Positions 38,601 to 53,600 of a stretch of DNA of 64,000 nucleotides are shown piece after piece. The stretch spans positions 18,334,531-18,398,530 of the forward strand of contig NC_063256.1 in NCBI RefSeq assembly GCF_019578655.1. The letters run 5' to 3'. Below the pieces are notes generated by a model, which was given only the letters and a program-made list of their open reading frames with translations, did no database searches and was not told where the DNA came from. The translations under genes and the position numbers were made by a program. Source of the stretch: Ricinus communis. Taxonomy: Eukaryota > Streptophyta > Magnoliopsida > Malpighiales > Euphorbiaceae. Numbering within the stretch: position 1 is the stretch's first letter; every line of letters begins with the position of its first letter.

Positions 38601-41110
38601 AAAACAACCCCATAATAGTGCTAATAATTTTATATGAGAAAACGATGCTGTAAAAATGGAATATTTATCAATATAAGAGAATAACCCCGTAATACGTGCA
38701 TATTTATGAATTTAAGAAAACAACCCCGAAAAGTAAAGTAGTGCAACTCATGAATCTGAAAAATAGTATCGTAGAAGGGATAAATTTTAATATGAGAAAA
38801 CACCCCCGTAATACGGGGATATTTATCAATCGGAGAAGATAACGCCGTAATTTTGGTATATTTATGAGCATGAGAATACAACCCCATAAATGGGTTAATT
38901 TTATAATATGACAAAACAACCTCGTAAAACAGCTATATTTGTTGATATAAGAAAATAACCCCATAAAACTTGTATATTTATGAATTTGACAAAACAACCC
39001 CATAATAGTGCTAAAAATTTAATATGAGAAGAGGACCTCGTAAAGTGGTATATTTATCAATATAAGAAAATAACCTCGTAAAAAGTGTGTATTTATGAAT
39101 CTGAGAAAACACCCCGTAAAAGTAGTGTAATTGCGAGTATGAAAAAACAGCCTCATAGAAAGGGTAAATTTTATAATATGAGAAAACAACCCTGTAATAT
39201 GAGGATATTTATCAATCGGAGAAAATAACCTCGTAATTTTGGTATATTTGTGAGTATGAGAAAACATCCCCTTAAATGGATTAATTTTAGAATATGATAC
39301 GATAACCCCGTAAAAGTGCCGACATAAGAAAATAACCCGTAAAACATGTATCTTTATGAATTTGATAAAAATATTCCATAATAGTGCTAATAATTTAATA
39401 TGAGAAAACAACCTAGTAAAAGTGGTATATTTATCAATATAAGAAAATAACCTCGTAAAATGTGTATATTTATGAGTATGAGAAAACAATCCCGTAAAAG
39501 TAGTATAAATTTGAGTTTGCGAAAACAGCCACATAGAAGGGGTAAATTTTCTAATATGAGAAAACAAACCCGTAAGAGGGGGATATCTATAAATATTAGA
39601 AAACAACCTCGTAATACGGGGATATTTATCAATCGGATAAAATAACCCCGTAATTTTAGTATATTTGCGAGTATGAGAAAACAACTCCTTAAATGGGTTA
39701 ATGTTAGAATATGAGAAAACAACCCCGTAAAAGGGGTATATTTGTCCATATAAGAAAACAACCCTATAAAACGTGTATATTTATGAATTTGACAGAACAA
39801 CCCCATAATAGTGCTAATAATTTAATATGAGAAAAGGACCCCGTAAAAGTGGTATATTTATCGATATAAGAAAATAATACCGTAAAACATGTATATTTAT
39901 GAATTTGACACAGCAACCCTATAATAGTGCCAATAATTTAATATGAGAAAACGACCCCGTAAAAGTGGTATATTTATCAATATAGGAAAATAACCCCGTA
40001 AAACATGTATATTTATGAACCTGAGAAAAGAACCCCGTAAAAGTGGTATATTTATCAATATAGGAAAATAATCCCGTAAAACATGTATATTTATGAACTT
40101 GAGAAAACCACCCCGTAATACGGGGATATTTATCAATCGGAGAAAATAATCCCATGATTTTGGTATATTTTTTAGTATGAGAAAACAACTCCTTAACGGG
40201 TTAATTTTAGAATATGAGAAAATAACCCCGTAAAAGGGGTATATTTGTCGATATAAGAAAATAATCCCGTAAAATGTGTATATTTATGAATTTGAGAAAA
40301 CAATCCCATAATAGTGCTAATAATTTAATATGAGAAAACAACCCCGTAAAAGTGGTAAATTTATGAATGTAAGAAAATAACCCAGTAAAAAGTATATATT
40401 TATTAATTTGAGAAAACAACCCCGTAAAAGTAGTGTAATTGCGAGTTTGAGAAAATAGCCCCGTAGAAGGGTTAAATTTTTTAATATGATAAAACAACCC
40501 CGTAATATGAGGATATTTATCAATCAGAGAAAATAACCCCGTAATTTTGGTATATTTGTGAGTTTGAGAAAACAACCCCTTAAATGGGTTAATTTTAGAA
40601 TATGAAAAAACAACCCCGTAAAAGGGGTATATTTGTCAATATAAGAAAATAACCCCGTAAAACGTGTATATTTATGAATTTGATAAAACAACCCCATAAT
40701 AGTGCTAATAATTTTATATGAGAAAACGACGCCGTAAAAGTGGAATATTTATCAATATAAGAGAATAACCCCGTAATACGTGTATATTTATGAATTTAAG
40801 AAAACAACCCCGTAAAAGTAGCGCAATTGCGAGTCTGAAAAAATAGTCTCGTAGAGGGGATAAATTTTAATATGAGAAAACACCCCTGTAATACGGGGAT
40901 ATTTATCAATCGGAGAAGATAACGCCGTAATTTTGGTATATTTATGAGCATGAGAATACAACCCCATAAATGGGTTAATTTTATAATATGACAAAACAAC
41001 CTCGTAAAACAGCTATATTTGTCGATATAAGAAAATAACCCCATAGAACGTGTATATTTATGAATTTGACAAAACCACCCCATAATAGTGCTAAAAGTTT
41101 AATATAAGAA
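32640..41110 (-). repeat. Third-level satellite unit of ~2.05 kb, about four copies
   Basis: The diagnostic variant GAGGACC, from an altered B monomer reading GCTAAAAATTTAATATGAGAA, starts at 32851, 34939, 36982, 39031 and 41111, giving steps of 2088, 2043, 2049 and 2080 bp. A second marker, AATATTCCATAATAG, starts at 33201, 35290, 37332 and 39370, giving steps of 2089, 2042 and 2038 bp. Between markers the copies are nearly identical by eye, with small private indels. Each unit equals about five 11-mer blocks. Confidence 0.92.
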
Positions 41111-41888
41111 GAGGACCCCGTAAAAGTAGTATATTTATCAATATAAGAAAATAACCTCGTATAAAGTGTGTATTTATGAATCTGAGAAAACAACCCCGTA
41201 AAAGTAGTGTAATTGCGAGTTTGAGAAAAAAGCCTCGTAAAAGGGGTAAATTTTTTAATATGAAAGAACAATCCCGTAAGATGGGTATATTTATAAATAT
41301 TAGAAAATAACCCCGTAATACGGGAACATTTATCAGTCGGAGAAAATAACCCGTAATTTTGGTGTATTTGTGAGTATAAGAAAATAACTCCTTCAATGGG
41401 TTAATTTTAGAATATGAGAAAACAACCCCGTAAAAGGGGTATATTTGTCGATATAAGAAAACAACCCCGTAAAATGTGTATATTTATGAATTTGACAAAA
41501 CAATCCCATAATAGTGCTAATAATTTAATATGAGAAAACAACGCCGTAAATGTGGATATTTATCAATCGGAGAACATAATCCCGTAATTCTGGTATATTT
41601 GTGAGTATGAGAAAACAACCCCTCAAATGGGTTAATTTTATAATATGAGAAAACGACCCTATAAAAGGGGGTATATTTGTCGATATAAGAAAATAATCTC
41701 ATAGAACGTGTATAGTTATGAATTTGACAAAACAATCCCATAATAGTGCTAACAATTTAATATGAGAAAACGACTCCGTAAAAGTGGTATATTTATCAAT
41801 ATGAGAAAATAACCTCGTAAAGCGTGTATATTTATGAGTCTGAGAAAATGGTCTCGTAGAAGGTGTAAATTTTTTAATATGAGAAAAC

Positions 41889-41893
41889 AGACC
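41889..41893 (+). repeat. Left target-site duplication of the minus-strand solo LTR
   Basis: AGACC before the LTR and AAACC (44695-44699) after it match at four of five positions. Joining the flanks restores a normal satellite reading, GAGAAAACA then AACC then CGTAAGAGGGG. Confidence 0.78.
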
Positions 41894-44694
41894 TGTCACA
41901 ACTCGATCTGTGGGCCCATGACCAGCATTGGGGAATGGGTAGGCATAAGGCCACCGAATCCCGTAGTAAGCCTGACCACTCACTAACTTAATTAGATCTC
42001 ATCTAATATCACTGATGTCATAATTTCTTAACCATTAAATTCTACATATTTAATTCGGTCTGCCAGAAGAATTAGGCAAGCTCCGAAACTAGATAATATT
42101 ACAAACGATAAGTCTATTACTTATACTACGGAGAATCTAAGATTTTACAAGTCAAACATACCAAATCAATTACATCACCCGATGATGAAGGGGTCGGCTT
42201 GCTAGATAAAAACCGCGGGAAGACTAACAATCACAGATCTGAAAAACAGTAAAATTGAGACTGTTAGTCTTGAGAGTGAGTTAAAATCATATATCCGAAA
42301 ACAGTTACAAACACTTCAATAACACATTTATTTAATTTGAAATAAATAATAAGTCATGTAAAAACAAACATGTCATGCCATGCTTAAATAAAAATAACTT
42401 TCACCTACTACGGGATAGAGTACCTCAGCAGAACCCTAATCCCAACACTAAACATCTCGACTCTCTCTCATTCTAATAGAACTAGCGCCTAGAGGGCGAA
42501 GCTCGACCAGGGTCCTTAAATCCAGTTCATACACTTAATTATCACTAACACTCTTACCCTTTCGGCTCTCTTACTCCAATGAGACTGGCGCCCAGAGAGC
42601 AAAGCTCGACCAGGGTCCTTAACTCCAGTCTAGTCACTAAGGTTTCCAAATAAGCCGGTGCCCAGAGAGCAATGCTCGACTAGGGACCTTTACTCCGGCA
42701 CACTCACTCTACTCAGCCTAGAGAGCAATGCTCGACTAGGGCAATTCCTAATTTACCTTTTTAAAATTTACAAACCTTTACCCTTTATTTTCTATCTCTG
42801 ATTCATGTTCTACAACCGTCCCATCCCCAGTCAACACAAAATAATAAAATCGTAATGCAGAAAATGAAACTTATATAAATAGAGATTAAAATAACAGATT
42901 AAAGTATTAAATCATGTAATCAGAATTATTTCCTAAATCTCAGCATAATACATGTAAATAGACATATGACTTTAACTCACAGCTTTGACGACCTCCTAGC
43001 TCTGCTCCGATGCCTCGGGTGGAGAGAGCCGAACTGACGGATTATCTAATCACGAAAAATAATTTATCAATATCGCTAAAACAGTTAACAATTAAACCTA
43101 GGTCTAGATTCCTAGGACTGACTGTCTAAAAAACTCGACTCGGGTAAATTCTACTGAAAATTTGGCAGAACCTCCCCTAAAATATGGATATATACCCCCG
43201 GTAAAATAGGTTCAGGACCTGCCAGAAAACACTTCAAATATTCAACAATTTATTTTAATAGGAGTCTGATAATTAATTATTTTAATTCACAATATCTCTA
43301 ATGCTCAACACAAATTCAATAAACATATAATTTACCAAAGAATTCTAAAATCAACGGGCCAGAGGAAATTACCGAGATGCTTGATCGCCCGGTCGACTCG
43401 CTTCCAGCCGCCAGAGTCTGATCGACGATCCGAATGCACCAACAGACTCGAAACGACGCACTGATGACGATTCATGCTTCTAATTTTCCGATCTGACCCC
43501 CGATCATCCGGAGAGATTTATGAACGATCTCGGCCGTCGATTTTTAAATGGAGTTTGATCACCATGAAACCGGTGCAATCAGAAAGCTTGAGCTGAGGGG
43601 AGTCCGAATATGTCTTCCGATCAGCCAAAGCTCGCCGGAAAAACCAGAAAATGCAGTTGCCATCCACTTTCTATCTCCATCGCAACTACTAACTTCGGCC
43701 ACCATTTGTGACACCGTCACCGCCAAAATGAAGCTCAGGCCGAGGGGAGTCGATGGCCATCCAACTCGGCCACCAAAACCGCTGGAAACGCAATGCATGG
43801 CATTGACAACCGGCGCCTCCTCTCCTTTTCTCCTCTCGGAGGCTACGCTGCTTCCGTCACTTGAGCCTACCGCCACCACTACCACCACCGTCTGACCATG
43901 GATGGCGCCTCTCTCCCTCTCTCTTTCTACTCTCAATGACCATTGCCTCTCTCTTTCTTTCCTTTCTTTTCTTTTCCTATCGACAGTTAGCCCCTGGACT
44001 TTTCTTCTTTACTATTTAGTCTCTCAACTTTTTAAATTACAACAATTTTGACAGTTGGCCCCTTAAACTTTTCGTTAGCTTTTCAATTAAGCTCCTAACT
44101 ATTTAATTTGGGCCAAAACAGAATTATTAAAAATATATAATTACATATTTACCCTTGCTTTTAAATGTAAAATTATCAAAAAGCCCTTGCCGACATATTT
44201 AATTATAAAAATACCAAACATACAAATTTTCATGAAAACCCCATATTAATAAAATTATACTTTGAATCCTTATTCCAAAATAAATTTCTAATTTAGTCCT
44301 AACATACAATTAATTTAATTAATCAATTTGCTAAATATTTTTCAATTAAAATTTAACACCGTTAGCTAATTAAAATGCCCTTTTCCCCAATAATTTTTTT
44401 ATAAAATATCCTTTAGAAATTCCTCTATAACTCTCAAATATAGAATTTGATTTATATATTATTTATTTGGGGGAACAATTTGAATAACCAAAATAAAATT
44501 TATTTTTTAAAGAATTTACTTAAAATTAATTGGATATAGAAAATAACTCCTTTATTTGTCTAGCATTAAAATTTCCATTTAAATCATTCCAATTTAAACC
44601 AAATACAAATAAAGTAAAATTAATTTTAAATAAAAACTCATTTATTAATTATTATTAATATTATCATTATTAAAGAAAAAGTTCGGGTATTACA
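41894..44694 (-). mobile_element. Solo LTR of the gypsy family, 2801 bp, minus orientation
   Basis: Read on the minus strand it starts TGTAATACCCGAAC and ends GATCGAGTTGTGACA, the same termini as the two other LTRs. It has the same plan: AT-rich start, pyrimidine/purine tract (about 43910-43980), GC-rich block (about 43370-43910), phrase GTCGAGC..GCTCTCTGGGC in two or three copies (42480-42730), and the CTCGAGAGT-like region near the end. There is no primer site or polypurine tract beside it, and it has a 5-bp duplication, so it is a solo LTR. The open frames at 43548-43936 on both strands fall in the GC-rich block and show no domain. Confidence 0.88.
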
Positions 44695-47600
44695 AAACCC
44701 GTAAGAGGGGTATATTTATAAATATTAAAAAGTAACCCCGTAATAAGGGGGTATTTATCAATCGGAGAAAATAACCCCGTAATTTTAGTATATTTGTGAG
44801 TAAGAGAAAACAACCCCTTAAATGGGTTAATTTTAGAATATCAGAAAACAATCCCGTAAACGGGTATATTTGTCGATATAAGAAAATAACTCCGTAAAAC
44901 GTGTATATTTATGAATTTGACAAAACAACCTCATAATAGTACTAATAATTTAATATGAGAAATGGATACCATAAAAGTAGTATATTTAACAATATAAGAA
45001 TAACCCCGTAAAACGTATATATTTATGAATATGAGAAAATAACTCCGTAAAAGTAGTGTAATTGTGAGTATGAGAAAATAACCTCGTAGAAGGGGTAATT
45101 TTTTAATATGAGAAAACAACCCAGTAATACGAGAATATTTATCAATCGGAGAAAATAACCCCGTAATTTTGATATATTTGTGAGTATGAGAAAACAACCC
45201 CTTAAATGGGTTAATTTTAGAAAATGAGAAAACAACCCCGTAAAAGGGGTATATTTGTCGATATAAGAAAATAACCCCATAAAAAGTGTATATTTATGAA
45301 TTTGAGAAAATAACCCATAATAGTGCTAATAATTTAATATGAGAAGATGACCCCGTAAAAGTGGAATATTTATCAATATAGGAAAATAACCCCGTAAAAC
45401 ATGTATATTTATGAATCTAAGAAAACAACACCGTAAAAGTAGCGTAATGGCGAGTCTCAAAAAATAGCCTCGTAGAAGGGGTAAATTTTTTAATATGAAA
45501 GAAAAACCCCATAGGAGGGGTATATTTATAAAAATTAGAAAACAACCTCGTAATACGGGGACATGGGTATATTTATGAGTATGAGAAAACAACCCCGTAA
45601 AATGGGTATATTTGTCGATATAAGAAAATAACCTGTAAAACATGTATATTTATGAATTTCAGAATACAACCCCATAATAGTGCTAATAAATTAATATGAG
45701 AAAAGACCCCAAAAAAGTGGTATATTTATCAATATGAGAATATAACCTCGTAAAACATGTATATTAATGAGTCTGAGAAAACAACCCCATAAAACTATTG
45801 TAATTGCGAGTCTGAGACAACAGCGTCGTAGAAGGGGTAAATTTTTTAATATGGAAAGCAAACCCACAAGAGGGGTATATTTATAAATATTAGAAAACAA
45901 CCCTGTAATACGTGGATATTTATTAATTAGAGAAAATAACCACGTAATTTTGGTACATTTGTAAGTATTAGAAAACAACCCCTTAAATGGGTGAATCTTA
46001 GAATATGAGAAAACAACCCCGTGAAAGGGGTATATTTATCGATATAAGAAAATAACCTCGTAAAATGTGTATATTTATAAATTTGACAAAGTAACCCCAT
46101 AATAGTGCTAATAATTTAATTTGAGACAACGACCCAGTAAAAGTGGTGTATTTATTAATATAAGAAAATAACCCCGTAAAACGTATATATTTATGAATAT
46201 AAGAAAACAACCCTGTAAAAGTAGTGTAATTGCGAGTCTGAGAAAACAATCTAATAGAAGGGGTAAATTTTTTAATATGAAAAAATAACCACGTGATACA
46301 GGGATATTTATCAATCGGAGAAAATAATCCGAAATTTTGGTATATTTGTGAGTATGAGAAAACAACCCCTTAAATGGGTTAATTTTAAAATATGAGAAAA
46401 TAACCCTGTAAAAGTGGTATATTTGTCGATATAAGAAAATAACCTCGTAAAACGTGAAAATTTATGAATTTTACAAAACAAACCCATAATAGTGCTAATA
46501 ATTTAGTTTGAGAAAATGACCCCGTAAAAGTGGTATATTTATCAATATAAGAAAATATCCCCGTAAAACATGTATAGTTTTTAATATGAGAAAACAACCC
46601 ATAAAAGTAGTGTAATTGCGAGTCTGAAAAAACAACCTCGTAGAAGGGATTAATTTTTTCATATGAGAAAGTAACTCAGTAAGAGGGGTATATTTACAAA
46701 AATTAGAAAACAACCCCGTAATACGGGGATATTTATCAATCGAAGAAAATAACTGCGTAATCTTTGTGTATTTGTGACTTTGGAAAAACCAACCCTTAAA
46801 TGGATTAATTATAGAGTATGAGAAAATAACCCCGTAAAAGGTGTATATTTGTCGATAAAAGAGAATAACCTCATAAAAAGTGTAAATTTATGAATTTGAC
46901 AAAATAACCCCATAATAGTGCTAATAAATTAATTTGAGAAGACCCCGTAAAAATGACGTATTTATCAATATAATAACTAACCCCGTAAAACGTATATATT
47001 TATAAATCTGAGAAAACAACACCGTAAAATGTAGTGTAATTGCGAGTATGAGAGAACAGCCTCGTAGAAGGGGTAAATTTTTTAATATTTGGAAACAACC
47101 CCGTAATACGGAGATATTTATTAATCTGAAGAAATAACCCCGTTATTGTGGTATATTTGAGAGTATGAGAAAACAAACCTTAAATGTGTTAATTTTAGAG
47201 TATCAGAAAACAACCCAGTAAAATGGTTATATTTCTCGATATAAGAAAATAACCCTGAAAAACGTGTAAATTTATAAATTCGAGAAAACAACCCCATAAT
47301 AGTGCTAATAATTTAATATGAGAAAATAACCCCGTAAAAGTGGAATATTTATCAATATAAGAAAATAACTCCGTAAAGCGTGTATATTTACGAATCTAAG
47401 AAAACAACCTCGTAAAAGTAGTGTAATTGCGAGTATGACAAAACAGCCTCGTAGAAAGGGTAAATTTTTTAATATGAGAAAACAACCCCGTAATACGGGG
47501 ATATTTATCAATAAGAGATATAACCTCGTAATTTCAGTATATTTGTGAGTATGAGAAAACAACCCCTTAAGTGGGTTAATTTTATAATATAAGAAAACAA

Positions 47601-50600
47601 CCCCGTAAAAGGCGTATATTTGTCAATATAAGAAAATAACCCTGTAAAACGTTTATATTTATGAATCTTAGAAAATAAATCCATAAAAGCAGTGTAATTG
47701 TGAGTTTAAGAAAACAGCCTCGTAGAAGGGGTAAATTTTTTTATATGAGAAAATAACCGCGTACGAGGATTATATTTATAAATATTAGAAAACAACCCCG
47801 TAACGCGGGGATATTTATCAATCAGAGAATGTAATCCCATAATTTTGGTATATTTGTTAGTATGAGAAAGCAACCCCTTAAAGGAGTTAATTTTATAATA
47901 TGAGAAAACAACCCCGTAAAAGTAGTGTAATTGCGAGTTTGAGAAAACAGTCTCGTAGAGGGGGTAAATCTTTTAATATGAGAAAATAGACCCATAAGAA
48001 GTGTATATCTATAAATATTAGGAAACAACCACGTAATATGGGATATTTATCAATTGGAGAAAATAACCCCGTAATTTTAGTATATTTGTGTGTATGAGAA
48101 AACAACCCCTTGATTTGGTTAATTTTAGAATATGAGAAAACAATCCCGTAAAAGGAGTATATTTGTCGGTATAAAAAAATAACCACATAAAACGTGTATA
48201 TTTATAAATTTGACAAAACAACCCTATTATAATGCTAATAATTTAATATGAGAAAATGACCCTGTAAAAGTAGTATATTTATCAATATAAGAAAATAATC
48301 CCGTAAAACGTGCATATTTATGAATTTGAGAAAACAACCCCGTAAAAGTAGTATAATTGCCGAAAGTAGTCCGAGAAAAGAGCCTCAGAGAAATTTTTAA
48401 TATGAAAACAACCATAAGAGGGGTATATGTATAAATATTAGAAACCAACCCCGTAATACAGGGATATTTATCAATAGGAAAAAATAACCCTATATTTTGT
48501 TATATTTGGGAGTATGAGAAATCAACCATTTAAATCCGTTAATTTTAGAATATGAGAAAACAACCCTGTAAAAGCGGTATATTTTTTTATATAAGAAAAT
48601 AAACTCTTAAAACGTGTAAATTTATGAATTTGAATAAACAGCCCCATAATAGTGTTAATTATTTAATATAAGAAAACGACCCCGTAAAAGTGGTATATTT
48701 ATTAATATAAGAAAATAACCCCGTAAGACGTGTATATTTACGAATCTAAGAAAACAACCCTGTAAAAGTAGTGTAATTGCGAGATTGAGAAAACAGCATC
48801 ACAAAAGGGGTAAATTTTTTAATATTTGAAAACAACCCTGTAATACGGGGATATTTATGAATCTGAAGAAATAACCCCGTAATTGTGGTATATTTGAGAG
48901 TATGAGAAAACAACCCCTTAAATGTGTTAATTTTATAATATGAGAAAACAACCCAAATAAAGGGGGTATATTTCTCGATATAAGAAAATAACTTCGTAAA
49001 ACGTGTCTATTTATGAATTTGAGAAAACAACCCCATAATTATGCTAATAATTTAATATGAGAAAACGACCGCGTAAAAGTGGTACATTTATAAATATAAG
49101 CAAATAACCCCGTAAAGTGTGCATATTCATGAATATGAGAAAACAATCCGTAAAAGTAGCGAGTATCGAAAACAAATTTTGTAGAAAGGGTAAATTTATA
49201 ATGTGAGAAAACAACCGCGTAAGAGGAGTATATTTATAAATATTAGAGAACAACCCCACAATGTGGGATATTTATCAATCGAAGAAAATAACCCCGTAAT
49301 TTTGGTATATTTGTGAGTATGAGAAAACAACCCCTTGAATGGGTTAATTTTAGAATAAGAGAAAATAACCCCGTAAAAGGGGTATATTTATCAATATAAA
49401 AAAATAACCCCGTAAAGCGTGTATATTTATGAATATGAGAAACTAACCCCGTAAGAGGGCTATATTTATAAGTATTTGAGAACAACCCCGTAATACGGGG
49501 ATATTTATAAATCGAGAAAGATAACCCCGTAATTTTGGTATATTTGTGAGTGAGAAAACAACCCGTTAAATGGGGTAGATCTAGAATATGAGAAAACAAC
49601 CACGTAAAAGGGGTATATTTGTCGATATAAGAAAATAACTCCGTAAAACGTGTATATTTATAAATTTGAGAAAACAACCTCCTAATAGTGCTAATAGTTT
49701 AATATTAGAAAATGATCCCGTAAAAGAATAATCTCGTAAAACGTGTATATTTATGAATATGAGAAAATAACCCTAAAAGTAATTTATAGTAGAAGAAAAG
49801 GGGTACATTTTAATATGAGAAAATAAACCGGAAGAGGGGTATATTTATAAATATTAGAAAACAACCCCGTAATACGGGGATATTTATCAATTGGAGAAAA
49901 TAACCCTGTAATTTTGGTATATTTGTGAGTATGAGAAAACAACACCTTAATTCGGTTAATTTTAGAATATGAGAAAACAATCTCGTAAAAGGGGTATATT
50001 TGTTGCCATGAGAAAATAATCTCAGTAAAACGTGTAAATTTATGAATTTGATATAACAATCCTATTATAGTGCTAATAATTTAATATGAGAAAACGAACC
50101 CGTAAAAGTGGTATATTTATCAATGTAAGAAAATAACTCCGTAAAACGTGTATATTTATGAATATGAGAAAACAACCCCGTAAAAGTAGTGTAATTACGA
50201 GTCCGAGAAAACAACCTCGTAGAACGGGTAAAGTTTTTAATATGGGAAAACAGCCCTCGTAGAAGGGGTAAATTTTTAATATTTGAAAACAACCCTGAAT
50301 ACGGGGATATTTATGAATCAAGAAATAACCATGTAATTGTGGTATATTTGGGAGTATGAGAAAACAACCCCTTAAATGTGTTAATTTTATAATATGAGAA
50401 AACAACCCAAATAAAAGGGGTATATTTCTCGATATAAGAAAATAACTTCAAAATGTGTATATTTATAAATTTGAGAAAACAACCCCATAATTATTCTAAT
50501 AATTTAATATGAGAAAACGACCGTAAAAGTGGTACATTTATAAATATAAGCAAATAACCCCGTAAAGTGTGCATATTCATGAATATGAGAAAACAATCCC

Positions 50601-53600
50601 GTAAAAGTAGTGTAGTTGCGAGTTTCGTAAACAAATTTCGAGAAAGGGTAAATTTATAATGTGAGAAAACAACCGTAAGAGGAGTATATTTATAAATATT
50701 AGAGAACAACCCCACAATGCGGATATTTATCAATCAAGAAAATAACCCCGTAATTTTGGTATATTTGTGAGTATGAGAAAACAACCCCTTGAATGGGTTA
50801 ATTTTAGAATAAGAGAAAATAACCCCGTAAAAGGGGTATATTTATCAATATAAAAAAATAACTCCGTAAAGTGTGTATATTTATGAATATGAGAAACTAA
50901 CCCCGTAAGAGGGCTATATTTATAAGTATTTGAGAACAACCCCGTAATACGGGGATATTTATAAATCGGGAAAAATAACCCCGTAATTTTGGTATATTTG
51001 TGAGTGAGAAAACAACCCGTTAAATGGGGTAGATCTAGAATATGAGAAAACAACCACGTAAAAGGGGTGTATTTGTCGATATAAGAAAATAACTCCGTAA
51101 AACGTGTATATTTATAAATTTGAGAAAACAACCTCCTAATAGTGCTAATAGTTTAATATTAGAAAATGATCCCGTAAAAGAATAACCTCGTAAAACGTGT
51201 ATATTTATGAATCTGAGAAAATAACCCCGTAAAAGTACTGTAATTGTGAGTCTGAGAAAACAGCCTCGTAGAAGGGGTACATTTTTTAATATTAGAAAAT
51301 AAATCCAGAAGAGGGGTATATTTATAAATATTAGAAAATAACCCCGTAATACGGGGATATTTATCAATTGGAGAAAATAACCCTGTAATTTTGGTATATT
51401 TGTGAGTATCAGAAAACAACACCTTAATTCGGTTAATGTTAGAATATGAGAAAACAATCTCGTAAAAGGGGTATATTTGTTGCCATGAGAAAATAATCTC
51501 GTAAAATGTGGAAATTCTGAATTTGATATAACAATCCTATTATAGTGCTAATAATTTAATATGAGAAAACGAACCCGTAAAAGTGGTATATTTATCAATG
51601 TAAGAAAATAACTCAGAAACGTGTATATTTATGAATATGAGAAAACAACCCCGTAAAATTAGTGTAATTACGAGTCCGAGAAAACAACCTCGTAGAACGG
51701 GTAAAGTTTTTAATATGGGAAAACAAATGTAGAAGGGGTAAATTTTTAATATTTGAAAACAACCCTGTAATACGGGGATATTTATGAATCTGAAGAAATA
51801 ACCCCGTAATTGTGGTATATTTGAGAGTATGAGAAAACAACCCCTTAAATGTGTTAATTTTATAATATGAGAAAACAACCCAAATAAAGGGGGTATATTT
51901 CGATATAAGAAAATAACTTCAAAACGTGTATATTTATGAATTTGAGAAAACAACCCCATAATTATGCTAATAATTTAATATGAGAAAACGACTGCGTAAA
52001 AGTGGTACATTTATAAATATAAGCAAATAACCCTCAGAAGTGTGCATATTCATGAATATGAGAAAACAATCCCGTAAAAGTAGCGAGTATCGGAAAACAA
52101 TTTTGTAGAAAGGGTAAATTTATAATGTGAGAAAACAACCGTAAGAGGAGTATATTTATAAATATTAGAGAACAACCCCACAATGCGGGATATTTATCAA
52201 TCGAAGAAAATAACCCCGTAATTTTGGTATATTTGTGAGTATGAGAAAACAACCCCTTGAATGGGTTAATTTTAGACTAAGAGAAAATAACCCCGTAAAG
52301 GGGTATATTTATCAATATAAAAAAATAACCCCGTAAAGCGTGTATATTTATGAATATGAGAAACTAACCCCGTAAGAGGGCTATATTTATAAGTATTTGA
52401 GAACAACCCCGTAATACGGGGATATTTATAAATCGGGAAAGATAACCCCGTAATTTTGGTATATTTGTGAGTGAGTAAACAACCCGTTAAATGGGGTAGA
52501 TCTAGAATATGAGAAAACAACCACGTAAAAGGGGTATATTTGTCGATATAAGAAAATAACTCCGTAAAACGTGTATATTTATAAATTTGAGAAAACAACC
52601 TCCTAATAGTGCTAATAGTTTAATATTAGAAAATGATCCCGTAAAAGAATAATCTCGTAAAACGTGTATATTTATGAATATGAGAAAATAACCCCGTAAA
52701 AGCATCAGAATTGCGAGTATGAGAAAACAGTAGAAGGGGTACATTTTTAATATGAGAAAATAAACCCGGAAGAGGGGTATATTTATAAATATTAGAAAAC
52801 AACCCCGTAATACGGGGATATTTATCAATTGGAGAAAATAACCCTGTAATTTTGGTATATTTGTGAGTATGAGAAAACAACACCTTAATTCGGTTAATTT
52901 TAGAATATGAGAAAACAATCTCGTAAAAGGGGTATATTTGTTGCCATGAGAAAATAATCTCGTAAAACGTGTAAATTTATGAATTTGATATAACAATCCT
53001 ATTATAGTGCTAATAATTTAATATGAGAAAACGAACCCGTAAAAGTGGTATATTTATCAATGTAAGAAAATAACTCCGTAAAACGTGTATATTTATGAAT
53101 ATGAGAAAACAACCCCGTAAAAGTAGTGTAATTACGAGTCTGAGAAAACAACCTCGTAGAACGGGTAAAGTTTTTAATATGGGAAAACAGCCTCGTAGAA
53201 GGGGTAAATTTTTTAATATTTGAAAACAACCCTGTAATACGGGGATATTTATGAATCTGAAGAAATAACCATGTAATTGTGGTATATTTGGGAGTATGAG
53301 AAAACAACCCCTTAAATGTGTTAATTTTATAATATGAGAAAACAACCCAAATAAAAGGGGTATATTTCTCGATATAAGAAAATAACTTCGTAAAATGTGT
53401 ATATTTATAAATTTGAGAAAACAACCCCATAATTATTCTAATAATTTAATATGAGAAAACGACCGCGTAAAAGTGGTACATTTATAAATATAAGCAAATA
53501 ACCCCGTAAAGTGTGCATATTCATGAATATGAGAAAACAATCCCGTAAAAGTAGTGTAGTTGCGAGTTTCAGAAAACAGCCTCGTAGAAAGGGTAAATTT

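Larger units (their letters stand above)
31729..41893 (-). repeat. Satellite array 5, minus orientation
   Basis: Here the given strand reads the complement of the monomer: CCCCGTAAAA, GTGTATATTTATGAAT, AAGAAAATAACC. All eleven monomer types are present in inverted order. The first ~0.7 kb is diverged; from about 32640 the array is organised into ~2.05-kb units. It ends at 41893 where a solo LTR inserts. Confidence 0.94.

Noticed and set aside
43548..43936. 115- and 125-codon open frames on opposite strands
   Set aside because: They lie in the GC-rich block of an LTR and overlap each other; simple-sequence runs of Thr or Val codons suggest low-complexity DNA, not a gene.
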